DNA of 64,000 bases, taken from NCBI GenBank assembly GCA_023376005.1, contig CM042160.1:89032980-89096979 (forward strand), read 5' to 3'. A model generated the notes under the pieces. The model worked only from the letters and a program-made list of their open reading frames with translations. It was not told the DNA's origin and did not search any database. How positions within the stretch are numbered: the first letter of the stretch is position 1; each line of letters opens with the position of its first letter. This DNA comes from Doryteuthis pealeii (lineage: Eukaryota > Mollusca > Cephalopoda > Myopsida > Loliginidae). A program made the translations under genes and the position numbers. Shown piece by piece: positions 21,711-34,700 of this stretch.

Positions 21711-22305
21711 CCAGATTTTTGGCCTTTTTTATATTTTCAAAATTCGACCTATAGATGACAAGTGTATGTATGTATGTGACCTTGTCATAATTTGTCTCAG
21801 CTGAAAGCAATTTTATCCCAACAAGAACGAGTGCACTTGTTTAGTGATATCAACTGTTTTAGTTGTTAATAGTGTATTATGTACGAGGAAAACAAATACA
21901 TTACGAAACATAAAATATACAAAGAACAAAATGGAGCAATTTCTTTTTTTCTAAAATTGCATTTTCCTATCTCACTTTTATCTTTTAATGAGTCATCGTC
22001 TTTTTTTCTTTTTGTTTTGTCTTAGGTCAAACAATTAAGGTAAGAAAAATTAAAAAAGGAAACTTTCTCACCTGATTGAATCTCGTAAGGCAACAGTGAC
22101 CTCAGTTTTTTCGCTTCAGTTCATCTAGGTTAAACGGATCAGTGAACACAAAAAAAACATATAAGTTTTTTTTTTCTTTTTCTTTTTTTTAATCCCAACT
22201 CACAACTTAAATTTGAATTTGCTCGGTAATTTAATGATACAAAAACCAGTTGAGTGACTCATAGCCCCAGGAAGAAACAAACATTTTTATACAGGTATGG
22301 GTATT
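21711..22305. other. AT-rich intergenic sequence, nothing recognised
   Basis: Contains a CTTAG|GTCAAACAATTAAG|GTAAG arrangement near 22022 that looks like a 14-nt micro-exon but has no coding support. Confidence 0.4.
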
Positions 22306-22307
22306 TC

Positions 22308-22368
22308 AGGTTAGCTCGGTCGGTAGAGCGTTCGGCTAGAAACTACAAGGTTTCTAGTTCGATCCTCA
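22308..22368 (+). mobile_element. SINE B head fragment
   Basis: GGTTAGCTCGGTCGGTAGAG and GGTTTCTAGTTCGATCC form good A and B boxes; the body is absent. Confidence 0.65.
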
Positions 22369-22660
22369 ATCAAACATAATGAAAAGATGAAAAGAAAAAA
22401 AGAAAAAGAGTGAGAGAGAGTTAAATGAAGATTATTATACTTTTTACATATTGAACTATTTTGCATTAGTTCTTACTCTTAAGCCCTAGCACCTATATGA
22501 TTGTCCCAATCAAACATAATGAAAAGATGAAAAGAAAAAAAGAAAAAGAGTAAGAGAGAGTTAAACGAAGATTATTATACTTTTTACATATTGAACTATT
22601 TTGCATTAGTTCTTACTCTTAAGCCCTAGCACCTATATGATTGTCCCAACCGTATTGCCC
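22369..22660. repeat. Direct duplication of about 140 bp
   Basis: Two almost identical copies (22369 and 22508) beginning CAATCAAACATAATGAAAAG and ending CCTAGCACCTATATGATTG. The duplication boundary lies inside an R1 fragment. Confidence 0.85.
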
Positions 22661-22709
22661 TTATGGCAACCCCAACCATTTTTATCATATACATGGGTTG
22701 CAACCTGTG

Positions 22710-22960
22710 ATGCTATGCACAGGGTGTAATGGTTAGAGTCACAGGGAATGGACTCATCAACCAGAATTAAAATTCTGAATGCGGCTGTTTGCATTTCACA
22801 TAGCACTAATACCCTTGGGAAAGGTATGCATCCAACTACTCACCATCTAGCTATGGGCAAATAGTTGGGCAGACAGGGTTCTTTAGCCTTGGCTAGGTAA
22901 CCAGTCTAGAAGGAAAATACTAAATTCAAACCTGTTAAACTCTAGAACCGCCCTGTCGGC
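22710..22960 (+). mobile_element. SINE C copy
   Basis: CAGGGTGTAATGGTTAGAGTC head, GGGAAAGGTATGCATCC body; 3' end joins an R1 fragment at CCGCCCTGTCGGC. Confidence 0.65.
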
Positions 22961-23615
22961 AGGGAAGAAGAGTACACTAACTGTACCTCTGCAGAAAGGT
23001 AACACGTCCCCCCAATGAGGCCACCCGTTGGCCGTGGGTAGCAATCTGATGCTTAAAGATGAAATCCTCATGGCTAAGCGGTCCATGACAAGCAATACTC
23101 CACTTTGGCCCTTACTTAGGCTAGAAAGGAGGTCCCTACAATCAATCAGCTGGTCACATCAAGCCCTAGCACCTATATGATTGTCCCAACCCTATTGCCC
23201 TTATGGCAACCCCCAACACTTTTTATCATATATATGGGTTGCAACCTGTGATGCTTAAGGATGGAATCCTGGTGGCTGAACAGTCCAAGATATGCAGCAC
23301 TCCACTTTGGCCCTTACTTAGGCTTGATTGGGCAGTCAATCAATTTGTCATATCAAGCCCTATCTCCTATATGATTGTTCCAACCCTATTGCTCTTATGG
23401 CAAACCCCCAACCCCATTTATCATATATTTGCTAGAAAGCAGTGGCCAAGGGTCATAGTGTCCTGGGTATGATGTTAAACTACATCTAATGGTGAAGTTC
23501 CAATTTGGAGCTTTGGGGAGTGTAGAGTACCCCTTCAATTCCATTACTCCCAGGTCCACCATAACCCAGAGTGGTAGTACCTGTTAGGGTCCCATCTAGG
23601 GGTTAAATAGATCAA
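22960..23615 (-). repeat. Dispersed repeat R1, nested and partly duplicated
   Basis: Inverted R1 blocks: CCTCTGCAGAAAGG, AAGCCCTAGCACCTATATGA (repeated at 23160 and 23350), GTAGTACCTGTTAGGGTCCC at the end. The middle is duplicated with divergence, giving GGCAACCCCCAAC twice. Confidence 0.7.
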
Positions 23616-24115
23616 AAAATGAGTTTACAAAAAATGAGTATTAAAAAAAATTGAGTTTGGAAAAAATTGAGTACCCAACAAGAGTGAATAAAACAAAACA
23701 TCCTAAGTAAAAAATAACCCAAAGGGTTCCATGATATAAAATACAACCAACTTTTTTCTGGAGTCATGTGAATCCGTGCTATCAATGCGTCATGTTGATG
23801 ATGCTGATGATACTGAGAAGGAAAAGAGAAACATGTCTTCGGCATAAAATAACCCAACAAAGATTAACATGCCATAAAAATCTGACCAACCAACCAACCA
23901 GCCAGCCAACCAACCGAAGCTCATGGCAGACCTGTGTGCTAGTATTCACTAATGGATATGTAACAGAATCTAAACTAGATAGAATTGATTTTGGAGAAAG
24001 GAGAAACATCTTTGGCCTAAAATAACCCATTAACGGTTGACATGCCATAAAACCAACCAACCAACCAACCAACAAAACATCCTAAGCAAAAAATAACCCA
24101 GTCAGCCAGCCTCTG
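23616..24115. repeat. (CCAA)n and R1-end tandem remnants
   Basis: AAAATGAGT blocks followed by two copies of AAAATAACCCA...TGCCATAAAA, each ending in an AACCAACCAACC run (about 23883 and 24053). Confidence 0.65.
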
Positions 24116-24600
24116 GAAAGTAGCTGCCTAACAAGATATACAGCACTATTCATTTCATCTTGTTGAGGTTCAACAGTGGATAGCGATTAAATGGAATGAA
24201 TTAGATAGAACCTTAATAGATACTGTCACTCAGAATCAGAGTAATGGGGGAATAAAGGGGCAACATTTCGACCAATATCCTCTCCAGCCTTCTTCAGGTG
24301 TTTCTTGTTGAATTCGGAAACCTTCTCAGACTTGGGAACCTTCCAGTCAAACTCATGGAACTTCAAACTGAACCCTTTATTCAATCCACGAGGGTAGACT
24401 GTTCTAATTCTATTAACCAGGTAAAAATGTTAAGTCGTATTAAATAATCTATGTTATTATCGCTTCTGTCCAGGATTGAACCTGCAGCCTTGTGATGATT
24501 GTTACTTAGAACTGTATTAACTCAACCCCTATATCCGTTATCCATGTGTTGTGTAGATATCAATGGTTCCAAATAATCTAAATAATATAAATTATCAAGC
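24116..24600. other. Array flank with one inverted hammerhead-like unit
   Basis: Near 24262-24311 the minus strand reads CTGAAGAAGGCT ... GGTCGAAATGTTG, an inverted relative of the array units. The rest is unassigned. Confidence 0.5.
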
Positions 24601-26115
24601 CTCATCTAAAAAATTCAGACAAGAAACGTCTAAAGAAGGCCAAATGATGCATTGTGTATATAACAATAAAGATGAGGATAACAGTCTGAAAAATACAAAT
24701 AATACAAATTATCAAGCCTCATCTAAAAAGTAACAAGAAACACCTGAAGGAAACCGGAGAGCACATTGGGCGAAACGTTGTGTATATAACAATAAAGATG
24801 TGAATAACAGTCTGAAAAATCCAAATAATACAAATTATCAAGCCTTATCTCAAAAGTAACAAGAAACACATGAAGAAGGCTGGAGAGCACATCGGGCGAA
24901 ACGTTGTGTGTATAACAATAAAGATGAGGATAACAGTCTGAAAAATCCGAATAATCCAAATTATCAAGCCTCATCTCAAAAGTAACAAGAAACACCTGAA
25001 GAAGGCCGGAGGGCACATCGGGCGATACGTTGGGTATATAACAATAAAGATGAGGATAACAGTCTGAAAAATCCAAATAATACAAATTATCAAGTCTTAT
25101 CTAAAAAATAACAAGAAACACCTGAAGAAGGCTGGAGAGCACATTGGCCGAAAGGTTGTGTATATAACAATAAAGATGAGGACAATAGTCCGAATAATCC
25201 AATAAATACAATTATTCAAGCCTCATCTCAAAAGTAACAAGAAACACATGAAGAAGGCTGGAGAGCACATCGGGCGAAACGTTGTGTGTATAACAATAAA
25301 GATGAGGATAACAGTCTGAAAAATCCGAATAATCCAAATTATCAAGCCTCATCTCAAAAGTAACAAGAAACACCTGAAGAAGGCCGGAGAGCACATTGGG
25401 CGAAACGTTGTGTATATAACAATAAAGATGAGGATAACAGTGTGAAAAATCTAACCCATACAAATTATTAAGACTCATCTAAAAAATAACAAGAAACACC
25501 TGAAGAAGGCTGGCGAGCACATTGGCCGAAAGGTTGTGTGTATAACAATAAAGATGAGGACAATAATCCAAATTATCAAGCCTCATCTAAAAAATAACAA
25601 GAAACACCTGAAGAAGGCCGGAGGGCACATTGGCCGAAACGTTGTGTGTATAACAATAAAGATGAGGACAATAATCCGAATAATCCAATAAATACAAATT
25701 ATCAAGCCTCATCTCAAAAGTAACAAGAAACACCTGAAGAAGACTGGAGGGCTCATCGGGCAAAACGTTGTGTATATAACAATAAAGATGATTTTTCAGA
25801 CTATTGTAGTCTGAAAAATCTGAATAATCCAAATTATCAAGCCTCATCTCAAAAGTAACAAGAAACACCTGAAAAAGGCCAGAGAGCACATCGGGCGAAA
25901 AGTTGTGTATATAACAATAAAGATAAGGACAATAATCTGAAAAATTCAAATAATACAAATTATCAAGCCTCATCTCAAAAGTAACAAGAAACACCTGAAG
26001 AAGGCTGGAGGGCACATCGGGCGAAACATTGGGTATATAACAATAAAGATGAGGACAATAGTCCGAATAATCCAAATAATCGAAATTATCAATCCTCATC
26101 TCAAAAATTCAGAGA
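24601..26115 (+). repeat. Tandem array of about 12 hammerhead-like units
   Basis: Units of about 109-131 bp carry ACAC-CTGAAGA, a GGCC-type stem II, GAAAC and GTTGTGT, then a spacer with AACAATAAAGATGAGGA and TCCGAATAATCC. Core positions are near 24625, 24741, 24865, 24988, 25111, 25240, 25364, 25491, 25604, 25731, 25862 and 25990. The copy at 25604 keeps every pairing; several others have a changed stem II or CTGA. Tandem non-coding units with a hammerhead per unit match animal retrozymes. The array ends about 60 bp beyond the PIGB stop codon and is antisense to PIGB. Confidence 0.8.
25604..25647 (+). ncRNA. Best-preserved hammerhead-like unit of the array
   Basis: ACAC (stem I, 25604-25607), CTGAAGA (25608-25614), GGCC / GGCC (stem II, 25616-25619 with 25632-25635), GAAA (25636-25639), CGTT (minimal stem III and cleavage site), GTGT (stem I partner, 25644-25647). 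Stem III is just the palindrome ACGT, so cleavage would probably need a dimer; the triplet GTT is less usual than GTC. Confidence 0.6.
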
Positions 26116-26167
26116 AAAAATTAAAAATACTTGAATTTTTTTTAATTTCTTTTTTTTTTTTAATAAA

Positions 26168-26471
26168 TTAAATTTTACAACTGACAAAAATATCTGCACT
26201 GACTCTTCCCTCGGGGAAATGCGTGTGGAAAAATTGTGCACATTTGTTGGAGTAGTTGTGTTTGTTTAAATAAGGCAAGAGAGTTTCGTGAAGGGCTGAA
26301 TAGTAGGCTATATGTGTCGGTTGTTTGTAGGCAGCGAGTTGACTGTACTCCGCATTCAGCCATCCGATTGGGTCACTGAAAAACTGTTCAGCTTCGTCGA
26401 CATAATCCGCATCCTGATTCAAATTGGGTTCGCACGTCAAGAACCGCATCCTGACGTAACGGTGCAGGTAG
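26168..26471 (-). CDS. PIGB: PIGB last coding exon
   Basis: The acceptor TTTCTAG precedes C-TAC, completing Ser 479, and the exon ends at TAA (26168-26170). Contains RMRFLTCEPN, ADYVDEAEQFF, FFHTHFPEGR and a C-terminal CKI. Matches the luminal C-terminal part of PIGB. The ribozyme-like array begins about 55-60 bp past the stop, so the 3'-UTR must be very short or run antisense through it; AATAAA-like signals occur on this strand close to the stop. Confidence 0.93.
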
Positions 26472-27824
26472 CTAGAAATGAGAGGAGAAGAAAAAAAAAA
26501 AATGAAAGAAAGGAGAAACAAGTCAAATTGCTTGCAAACTGACGAGGTTATTTCCTATAAGTCTAACATAAACAAAGGGGAACCACTCTTGACTGATAAA
26601 TTATTTATTTATATATTGATCTACTAGGAAAAAAGAAGACAGTTTAGGGTTAGGGTTAGTTTAATGGGAAAATAAATAAATAATTTATCAGTCAAGAGTG
26701 GTTCCCCTTTGTTTATGTTAGACTTATAGGAAATAACCACTGACGAGACTATTAAAACATGGGTGTATAACACTTGGTGTAATGATGAGTTAACTCTTAA
26801 TGTCCTATACCACCCGGCTGGAAGTCACATTCATTTTCCTAATCCACCCCAAATGATAGCCTTTGTTTAAATGTAATATTAAACATATTTAGAAGTCTTT
26901 GATTTAAGGGAAATATCACGGGTTAACTTTAAATGAAAAGGATCATTTTTAGCCATTTTTTAAATAAATCCTTATAGGAATGGGGCTATGGAATTCTTAA
27001 CAGGATGCTAAGAGTTAATTAGACTAACAGACCATTGCTAATGAGTTAGATTCTCACTGAGTGGCCCACATTCCTGGGCTTCAGCTTCAACTAAAATAAG
27101 CTTAATAACTACAAGCCTCAAGTGATGTAATGAATAAGGAGCTAGACTAAAAGACCATTGCTAATGAATTAGATTCTCACTGAGTGGCTCACTCTTCTTC
27201 ACCATTATAGAAAATGGACACGGTGAACATAGTTAAAATCCTGGACGAGGCTGTTTGCATTTCACATAGCGCTAATACCCATGGGAAAGGTATGCCACCA
27301 ACTATTCTCCCTCTAACATCCCCATTCACCAAGGTCCAATATTGGCATTAGTATATCCTATGATACACTAACACTGAATAAATGGAAGGAAAGACAAGAT
27401 AAGCTAATTTACACAAATAGGAACATCTAATATACATGCAAGAAGTATTAGTAAGAATACACCTATGGTACGGTTAGTGATAGGGGGAGGATATTGAGTC
27501 ATGTCCCCACTGACCTATAGGCATTTTAAAATGTGTGTACTGCATTGGAAATTAATTTTGCAGTACATACATTTTAAAATGCCTATAGCACCTTTCTCAT
27601 CAATTCTCATCCTTCCAGCCTCCACATCTATTAATATGATTTGAAAAACTGGAACACATCACCCCTGATGATGGCACTTAGAAGTGCCGAAAGTACTCGG
27701 GACATGAACTTTGGTGGACTAATCCACAAATTCTACCCAAATATTAAAAAGTTGGCCAGAAAACTTGAAAAAAAATCACAAATGAAATTGTTAAACAGGA
27801 GATGCGTCTTTTGTTTAATTCAAC

Positions 27825-27861
<37 letters not shown>

Positions 27862-28300
27862 AGATTTATCCAAAACTTGGTAGTAAGGGATGATTCTATA
27901 TGTGATTTCTAAGATCCACTGTACTAATATTGATGATCCAGTATGCATAAATACAGTGAATCATTAAATCACTAAAGAGAGCTCAATGTAAAATAACCTT
28001 TTAGATTATATACAGAGCAATATTTATCAATAAAGGAAGGAAGAACTCAATACAGTAATCCTATAATAAATTTATTTCGATGAAAATTGGGCCCATTTAA
28101 ACCGGTTCCCCAAATTTTCGCCTCATCAGATGGGTCTCAATTCACTTATGGACAAGCTTGTCCATAAGTGAATTAAGACCCATCTGATGAGGCGAAAATT
28201 TGGGGAACCGGTTTAAATCAACTTAGATTTATATGGGCCCCAATTTTCATCGAAATAAATTTATTATGGGATTACTGTATTGAGTTCTTCCTTCCTTTAT

Positions 28301-28356
<56 letters not shown>

Positions 28357-28705
28357 ATGTGTGTGTGTGTCTAAACATCCAGTTACTAAAGGGACATAAC
28401 TCTTTCCTTGGAAACATTGGTAAAGTTAAAGAAATAACAAGAATGTCGGTTATTTCCTATAAGTCTAACATGATCAAAGGGGAACAACTTTTGACTGATA
28501 AATTATTTATTTTCCCATTAAACTAACCGTAAACCCTAATCTTAAATCCGTCTTATTTTTTCCTAGTAGATCAATAAATAAATAAATAATCTATCAGTCA
28601 AGAGTGGTTCAAGAGTGGTTCCCTTTTGATCATGTTAAACTTATAGGAATTAACCAGAATGTCTTCACATGAAAAATAAAATAAAATTAGTAAAGATATT
28701 AAAAT

Positions 28706-28743
<38 letters not shown>

Positions 28744-31700
28744 TGTACAAACATCCTGTTACTAAAGGGACATAACTCTTTCCTTGGAAACAGCATTGGT
28801 AAAGTTAAAGAAATAACAAGAATGTCTTATTTTATTCACATAAAAAAACAAAATAAAATTAGAAAAGAATAGATATTAAGATTTAACTCTTTGCCTACCA
28901 AGTTTCCCCCACGGCCCTCGATGTCAGAGAATAAATTGGTGAATAATGCCAGATTATTCCATTCCACTAGTTCAAATATTGCAAAAGGATCACGTACTAA
29001 CTTCAAGGTTGGTTCACAGACAAAAGAAAAGACGGCAAAGGGGTGTTAAGAAGTGGGAAGTGTTGCAGTAGTGGCAGTAGAGTCGCTGTGAGTGGTTTAA
29101 AGTAGGCAAAGAGTTCAAATACCAAATGTGGTGTGGACAAGTTGATAGAAAGAACTCATAGGGCTTATCTGATTTTCTGAATGTTGTCTGTTTGATTGTT
29201 CGTTTTGTTTTACAGCATATCAACCTCGGTGGGTCATTTAATGCTCGCGAAGTTTTGAAAGATTTGTAGCAATAGTTTGGGACCAAGTTACCTTTAGGCA
29301 CCCCCTTTCTTGGGCTAGACGGGCGGTCGGAGAGGCCCCCTCCTATCAATCGGCTGGTCGCGTCAAGCACTAGCATCTATATGATTTTCCCAACCCTATT
29401 GCCCTTATGGCAAACCCCAACCCCTTTTTATCATATGGGTGCTAGAAGGCGGTGACTGAGGGTCTACATGTCCTGGGAATGATGTTAAACTCTATCTGAT
29501 GGTGAGGTTCCAGTTTTGGAGGTTTGGGGAATGTGGAGCACCCCTTCATCACCATTGCTCCCTGGTCCACTCTGACCCAGAGTGGTAGTACCTGTTAGGG
29601 TCCCATCTATGGGTTAAATAGAAAAACATGAGTTCATAAACAAAATTGTATTATGCATTAAGAATGAATTTATTTCACAACTTTGTCGGCATTAAATGAC
29701 CCACTGAGGTTGATATGCCGTAAAACAAACCAAAACAAACAAAATTTAAGCACCCCAGCAGCAACCTGGATTCAGAAGGACATGTTTCGCTTTGCACAGT
29801 CAACATCCGGTTGTTTGTTAAGGTTAGGGTTAGGGTTAGGGGTTAAGGGTTAGGGTTAGCAGTTACTTTTATAATTAAAAAAAAAAAATGCGTCTAAAAA
29901 TCGTCTGTTAACAAACAACCGGATGTTGATGGTGCAAAGTGAAACATGTCCCTTTGTCCTTTTGATTTTTTATTATTAATGTCGTTATTATTATGTTTGT
30001 ATTCCAATTTAGAGTGTAATCCACTGCTTTTTAAGGGCGCTTTCATGTACCGTTTTTGAATTATTAAAAATATCGGCATTGCTGGAATTTGTAGCAAGTC
30101 TATGTTCTATAGATTTATGAATATGCTTAGTAATCGTGGGAGGATGATCTGATTTTATATCAACGTACATTGGTAGATTGTTTGTTTTTCAATAAGGTTG
30201 CCACGTGCCATTGTTAAAATTGAAAGTTACGTCAAGGAAATTAACAGTTCTTAAATTAGACGCTACGTCTAATTTCAAATTGTAGGTTTTAAAAATTTGT
30301 ATTAATTTTTTTTCCTTGCACAATATTTCGAGGGTTATCTCAATGACCCTCGAAATATTGGTAACAAAAAAAAAAAAAAAAAAAAAGAAAAAAGATTAAG
30401 AATGTTGCAGGATGGGTATATTCCTGACTTTTGTGAGCTAGAACAGCTAATGGAAGGAGGAGGAAGAAGTAACAAAGGCTTAAAAAAATAGTGATGACCC
30501 AAAAGAGGAGAGCGATGGTTTTGACCGTAGCATGACCCCGAACGAAGAATTGAGTGGCAAGCGGAAGTCTGGTGTTGACCGGAAGTCACGTGGTGACGTG
30601 GGGGAAGAAAGAAAGGGTTCGTCCTCTTTTTGCCTGGGGTGGTCGTAGGGCACGGACCTCATGAGAGCCCAGTAATCTAGTAGTGTTCTCTCTCTCTCTC
30701 TTTCTCTCTGCCTTTCCTCCCCTCTGGTAGAAGCCCACTATATGAGCACGAGAATAAAGGCTGGCAGTTGTGACGACATGTTTCTCGTGTTATGATTTTC
30801 TTATCGGCACCATTTCAGCACGGTGACTTTTGGGGTTTTAGTACCAAGAAAGAAAAAAGGACTACGGTACATGTATCGTTTTAGTGCCGTGAATATTACA
30901 ACGTAACAAGAACACAATATTCATCATTTTTTTTAAAGGTAACTTAGTCCATAGTTTGAAAGAGGATGGTGAGACTCCATTACCTGTAAAACGGTGTTGA
31001 GTGACACGGCATCAGAAAGAGGACGTTAGCAGGTTTGTTTACGTCTTCATCATGTATGTATTTCATAATAGTGACGGTGCCTCTTTGATGCAGGAGACTG
31101 AAATACAACGCCATTGGTCCGTTGGTTACCAGCAATAGGATTAGCAGGAAGTACGCCTTGGACAGACGTGATTTGTGTTCGTCGTCTTCTTTACAGCTCG
31201 CCTGTCTCCGACCGGACGGTTGGCGCACATTGTCACTTGCTAGAGCCTTGTCACTTTCACTGTCTGTCAATTCCACGGGTTTACACAGCGAGTGAAAGTA
31301 GACGCCACAGTAGTGCATGGACAAAGGAACTATCGGTAATAAGAAGCGGAACTCTTTATGACTGAGAAAACTGGAAAGGAAAAGAAAAGAAAAAAAGAAA
31401 AGAAAAAAAGGAGTCAAAGTAGAATAAATGGATTTCTACAAATGAACAATATTTCATATAATTCATGAAAAAAGAAAAAGAAAAAAAAAATCTGATGCAT
31501 TCAGGAAAATTCAACAATCCATATTTTGGTTATTTCCTCCAACATAAAAAAGGGGAACCACTCTAAACGAGTTTTATCTGTTAATTAATCTACCCATTAT
31601 TTTCCCATTAAACTAACCCTAAACCCTAACCCTAACCCCATCTTCTTTTTTCCTAGTAGATCAATAAATAAATAATTTATCAGTCAAGAGTGGTTCCCCT

Positions 31701-34700
31701 TTGTTTATGTTGGACTTATAGGAAATAACCCATAATGTAATACAAGAAATGCCTTACCTGTAAATTAGTATTGTCCATAGAATAAGTACCAAAAGGACTT
31801 TGTTCTTTGCCTTTAAAACACCAAGAATGAACGGTATAAGGTGCAGTGCCATGACAACCGGAAAGCCTTGCACAATATACCAGTACCAAGGATGGGAACC
31901 GTAGAAGGCACCAAGATCCGACATCACATTAAAATGGAAAAAGTTATAATGTACAAGGACAAGTCGACCATAACCAACAAAGTCCACAAGGATTGACAGC
32001 AAAAGGGATGTTCCTCTGAAAAACAAAACAAAAAAAACATTGTGTAGTAAGTAATTGAGAGTTACTTCCCCTGTTTTATTATTACCTCCCCTTTGTGTAA
32101 AACTTTAGCGTTCTGAAAGTATATAAACTCCCAAGAAAACTGCAACTGTATTCTAAGTAGAATAAAACTTTCTCAAGTCCAACCGTGTGTGTTCATTTAT
32201 TGCTACACATTGCAATGTAGATTTGTATTATTTGGATTATTCAGACTATTGTCCTCATCTTTATTGTCAGTCAAAAATAATTCAAATTATCAAGTCTCAT
32301 CAGAGAAATTGCAATGTAGATTTTTGGAAATTTATAACACATAGCTTAATATTCTGTGATAAATTAACTAGCAAGAATATGCTCCCTCCGCCGGGTGTAA
32401 GTATTCAAGTTTTAATATAATGAAATATATCAAATTATAAAGACTAAGAAAATTAAATAAGAACACATATGAAATGATTACACTTATTTTAATTGGGGTT
32501 GTTTCCTATAACTCTAACCTAAAAAAGGGGAACCACTCTGACTAAAAAAATATTTATTTATTTATTGAATCTACTAGGAAAAAAGAAGACGGGGTTAGGG
32601 TTAGGGTTTAGGGTTAGTTTAATGGGAAAATAATGGGTAGATTAATTAACAGATAAAATTCATTCAGAGTGGTTCCCCTTTTTTAAGTTGGAGTTATAGG
32701 AAATAACCTTAATTGGTTTCTATATAAAATCATTAATCAGATTGATTTTAATACAGTGGAGAATAAAACAATAATATAAGAGATCAATAACACCAAGTGA
32801 CTTTCAATGCCAATTATAACAACCTATTATATAGTCCCTATTATAACAACCAAAATGTTTTGTTTTATGACTTATTAATCCTTATGTGGGTCATTTGATG
32901 CTGAATCAAGTCATTTTGATTAAAAAAAAAAGAGTTGGGTTGGTTACAGTACCTGTTGTTGCTTAAGTGCTCGTCAAATTAGGTATTGAAGCATTTCATT
33001 TGAATTTGCGATATTTTATGTTTATTTTAAAAAACAAACATTTTTGGAGCAAAATTCATAAATATTGTCATTTAGAAGTTTGTCACATCTATTAATAATG
33101 GAGATTCGCTTCCGGTTTTTTTCTGTAACAAAAATTACATCACTGCTTACGTCACATTACCCCAAATCGTCATAACATAGAATAAATACACTCAAAATTT
33201 GAACATGCAACACTAGACAGTTCTCATTGTTTTTTAAAACAAGTTTTAATAAATACATGACTGGTATTATATATCTATATATAGTTTGTTTTATTTTAAT
33301 ATATATTTAAAGTTTACATTTCAAATTGTTTTATTTTTTAATCCTTTAATGAATTTGATGATTTTACTTACTTAGGGTACAAACTCGCTGACATTGGATT
33401 TTTAACTCCCAACCTTCAGGCAAAATGTTTCAAAAATTTATTTTTACATTGCCCAGAGGGCGTTTTTTATTTTGCTAGTGTTAATAATATTATATTATTC
33501 ATGTATATCATTCTTCTTTTTACCCTTACTTCCCATGGATCCCTAAATGTCAAGCGAATTCTTAGCTGAGAAAATCTGTTCAAAATTAACAGTAAAAAAA
33601 AAAAAAAAAAAAAAATCAAGCCAGCAGAGTGGCCTATTGTCAGTAGCAGCCGACCAGCAAAGGAGTTATCCCCTTTTCATTCGCACAAGACCAGTGAGGG
33701 TTATTTCCTATAACTCCAACATATACAAAGGGGAACCACTCTGATTGACTGATAAATTATTTATTTATTTTCCCATTAAACTAACCCTAACCCCGTCTTC
33801 TTTTTTCCTAGTAGATCAATAAATGAATAAATAATTTATCAGTCAATCAGAGTGGTTCCCCTTTTTTATGTTTGAGGAAATAACCAGAAAAAGGTCAGAA
33901 TTATCTGATGCAGGGCAAAAGTAACAGGGCAGTTTTTTTTTCTTTGCTGTCATATACAAATGTAAGTCAATGAGACGATGTGTTATTTTCTATTTCTGTG
34001 GGGAAGGAAATATTAACATCTTTTTTTAAAAATTGATTTAAAAATGTTAACACCCTTATAGGAACACCTTTAATATATTATATAGTATTCTTCACTTGCT
34101 AAAACATATTTGGTTATTTCCTAAAACTCCAACATAAAAAAGGGGAACCACTCTGATTGACTAATAAATTATTTATTTATTTTCCCATTAACTCTTAACA
34201 TCCTGTTAAGAATTTTATAAGTCTAGAGCATTTCTATAAGGATATATGAAAAAATGTCTAAAAATGACCTTTGCATCTAAAGTTACCTGTTATTTCCCTT
34301 AAAACAAAGACTTCTAAATATGTTTAATATTACATTTAAACAAAGGCTATCGTTTGGGGCGGATTAGGAAAACGAATGAGACTTCTGGTCGGGTGGAATG
34401 AGGTGGTATAGGACTTTAAGAGTTAAACTAACCCTAACCTTAACCCAGTCTTCTTTTTTCCTAGTAGATCAATAAATAAATAAATAATTTATCAGTCAAT
34501 CAGAGTGGTTCCCCTTTTTTATATTGGAGTTATAGGAAATAACCCCTGTGAGATTATTTTTGCTGAGGTGGAGCGCCACACCTACCGTCAGCTCACAGAT
34601 GCTTTGCTGCACAAATCAGATTACCCCACACGTGCTGAGTTGACGAGTGGTCTATCGTCTGAGCTAACCAGTCGTTACAAATTAAAGAAGAGAGAATATT

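Noticed and set aside
22020..22045. 14-nt micro-exon of the P450 gene
   Set aside because: Splice-like AG and GTAAG are present but the four codons do not match the expected P450 C-terminal exon.
24723..26099. Repeat protein reading LDYSDYCPHLYCYIHNVSPDV
   Set aside because: Minus-strand translation of the hammerhead-like tandem array; the repeated words follow the ribozyme and spacer.
26312..26542. Plus-strand open frame over the last PIGB exon
   Set aside because: Antisense shadow of a clear PIGB exon.
28120..28210. CTGATGAGGCGAAA in the palindrome as a functional hammerhead
   Set aside because: Stem II would be at most one base pair, and no stem I partner is evident; kept only as a remark.
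30560..30900. Solo LTR
   Set aside because: Promoter- and polyadenylation-like words exist, but no TG...CA ends or target duplication could be identified.
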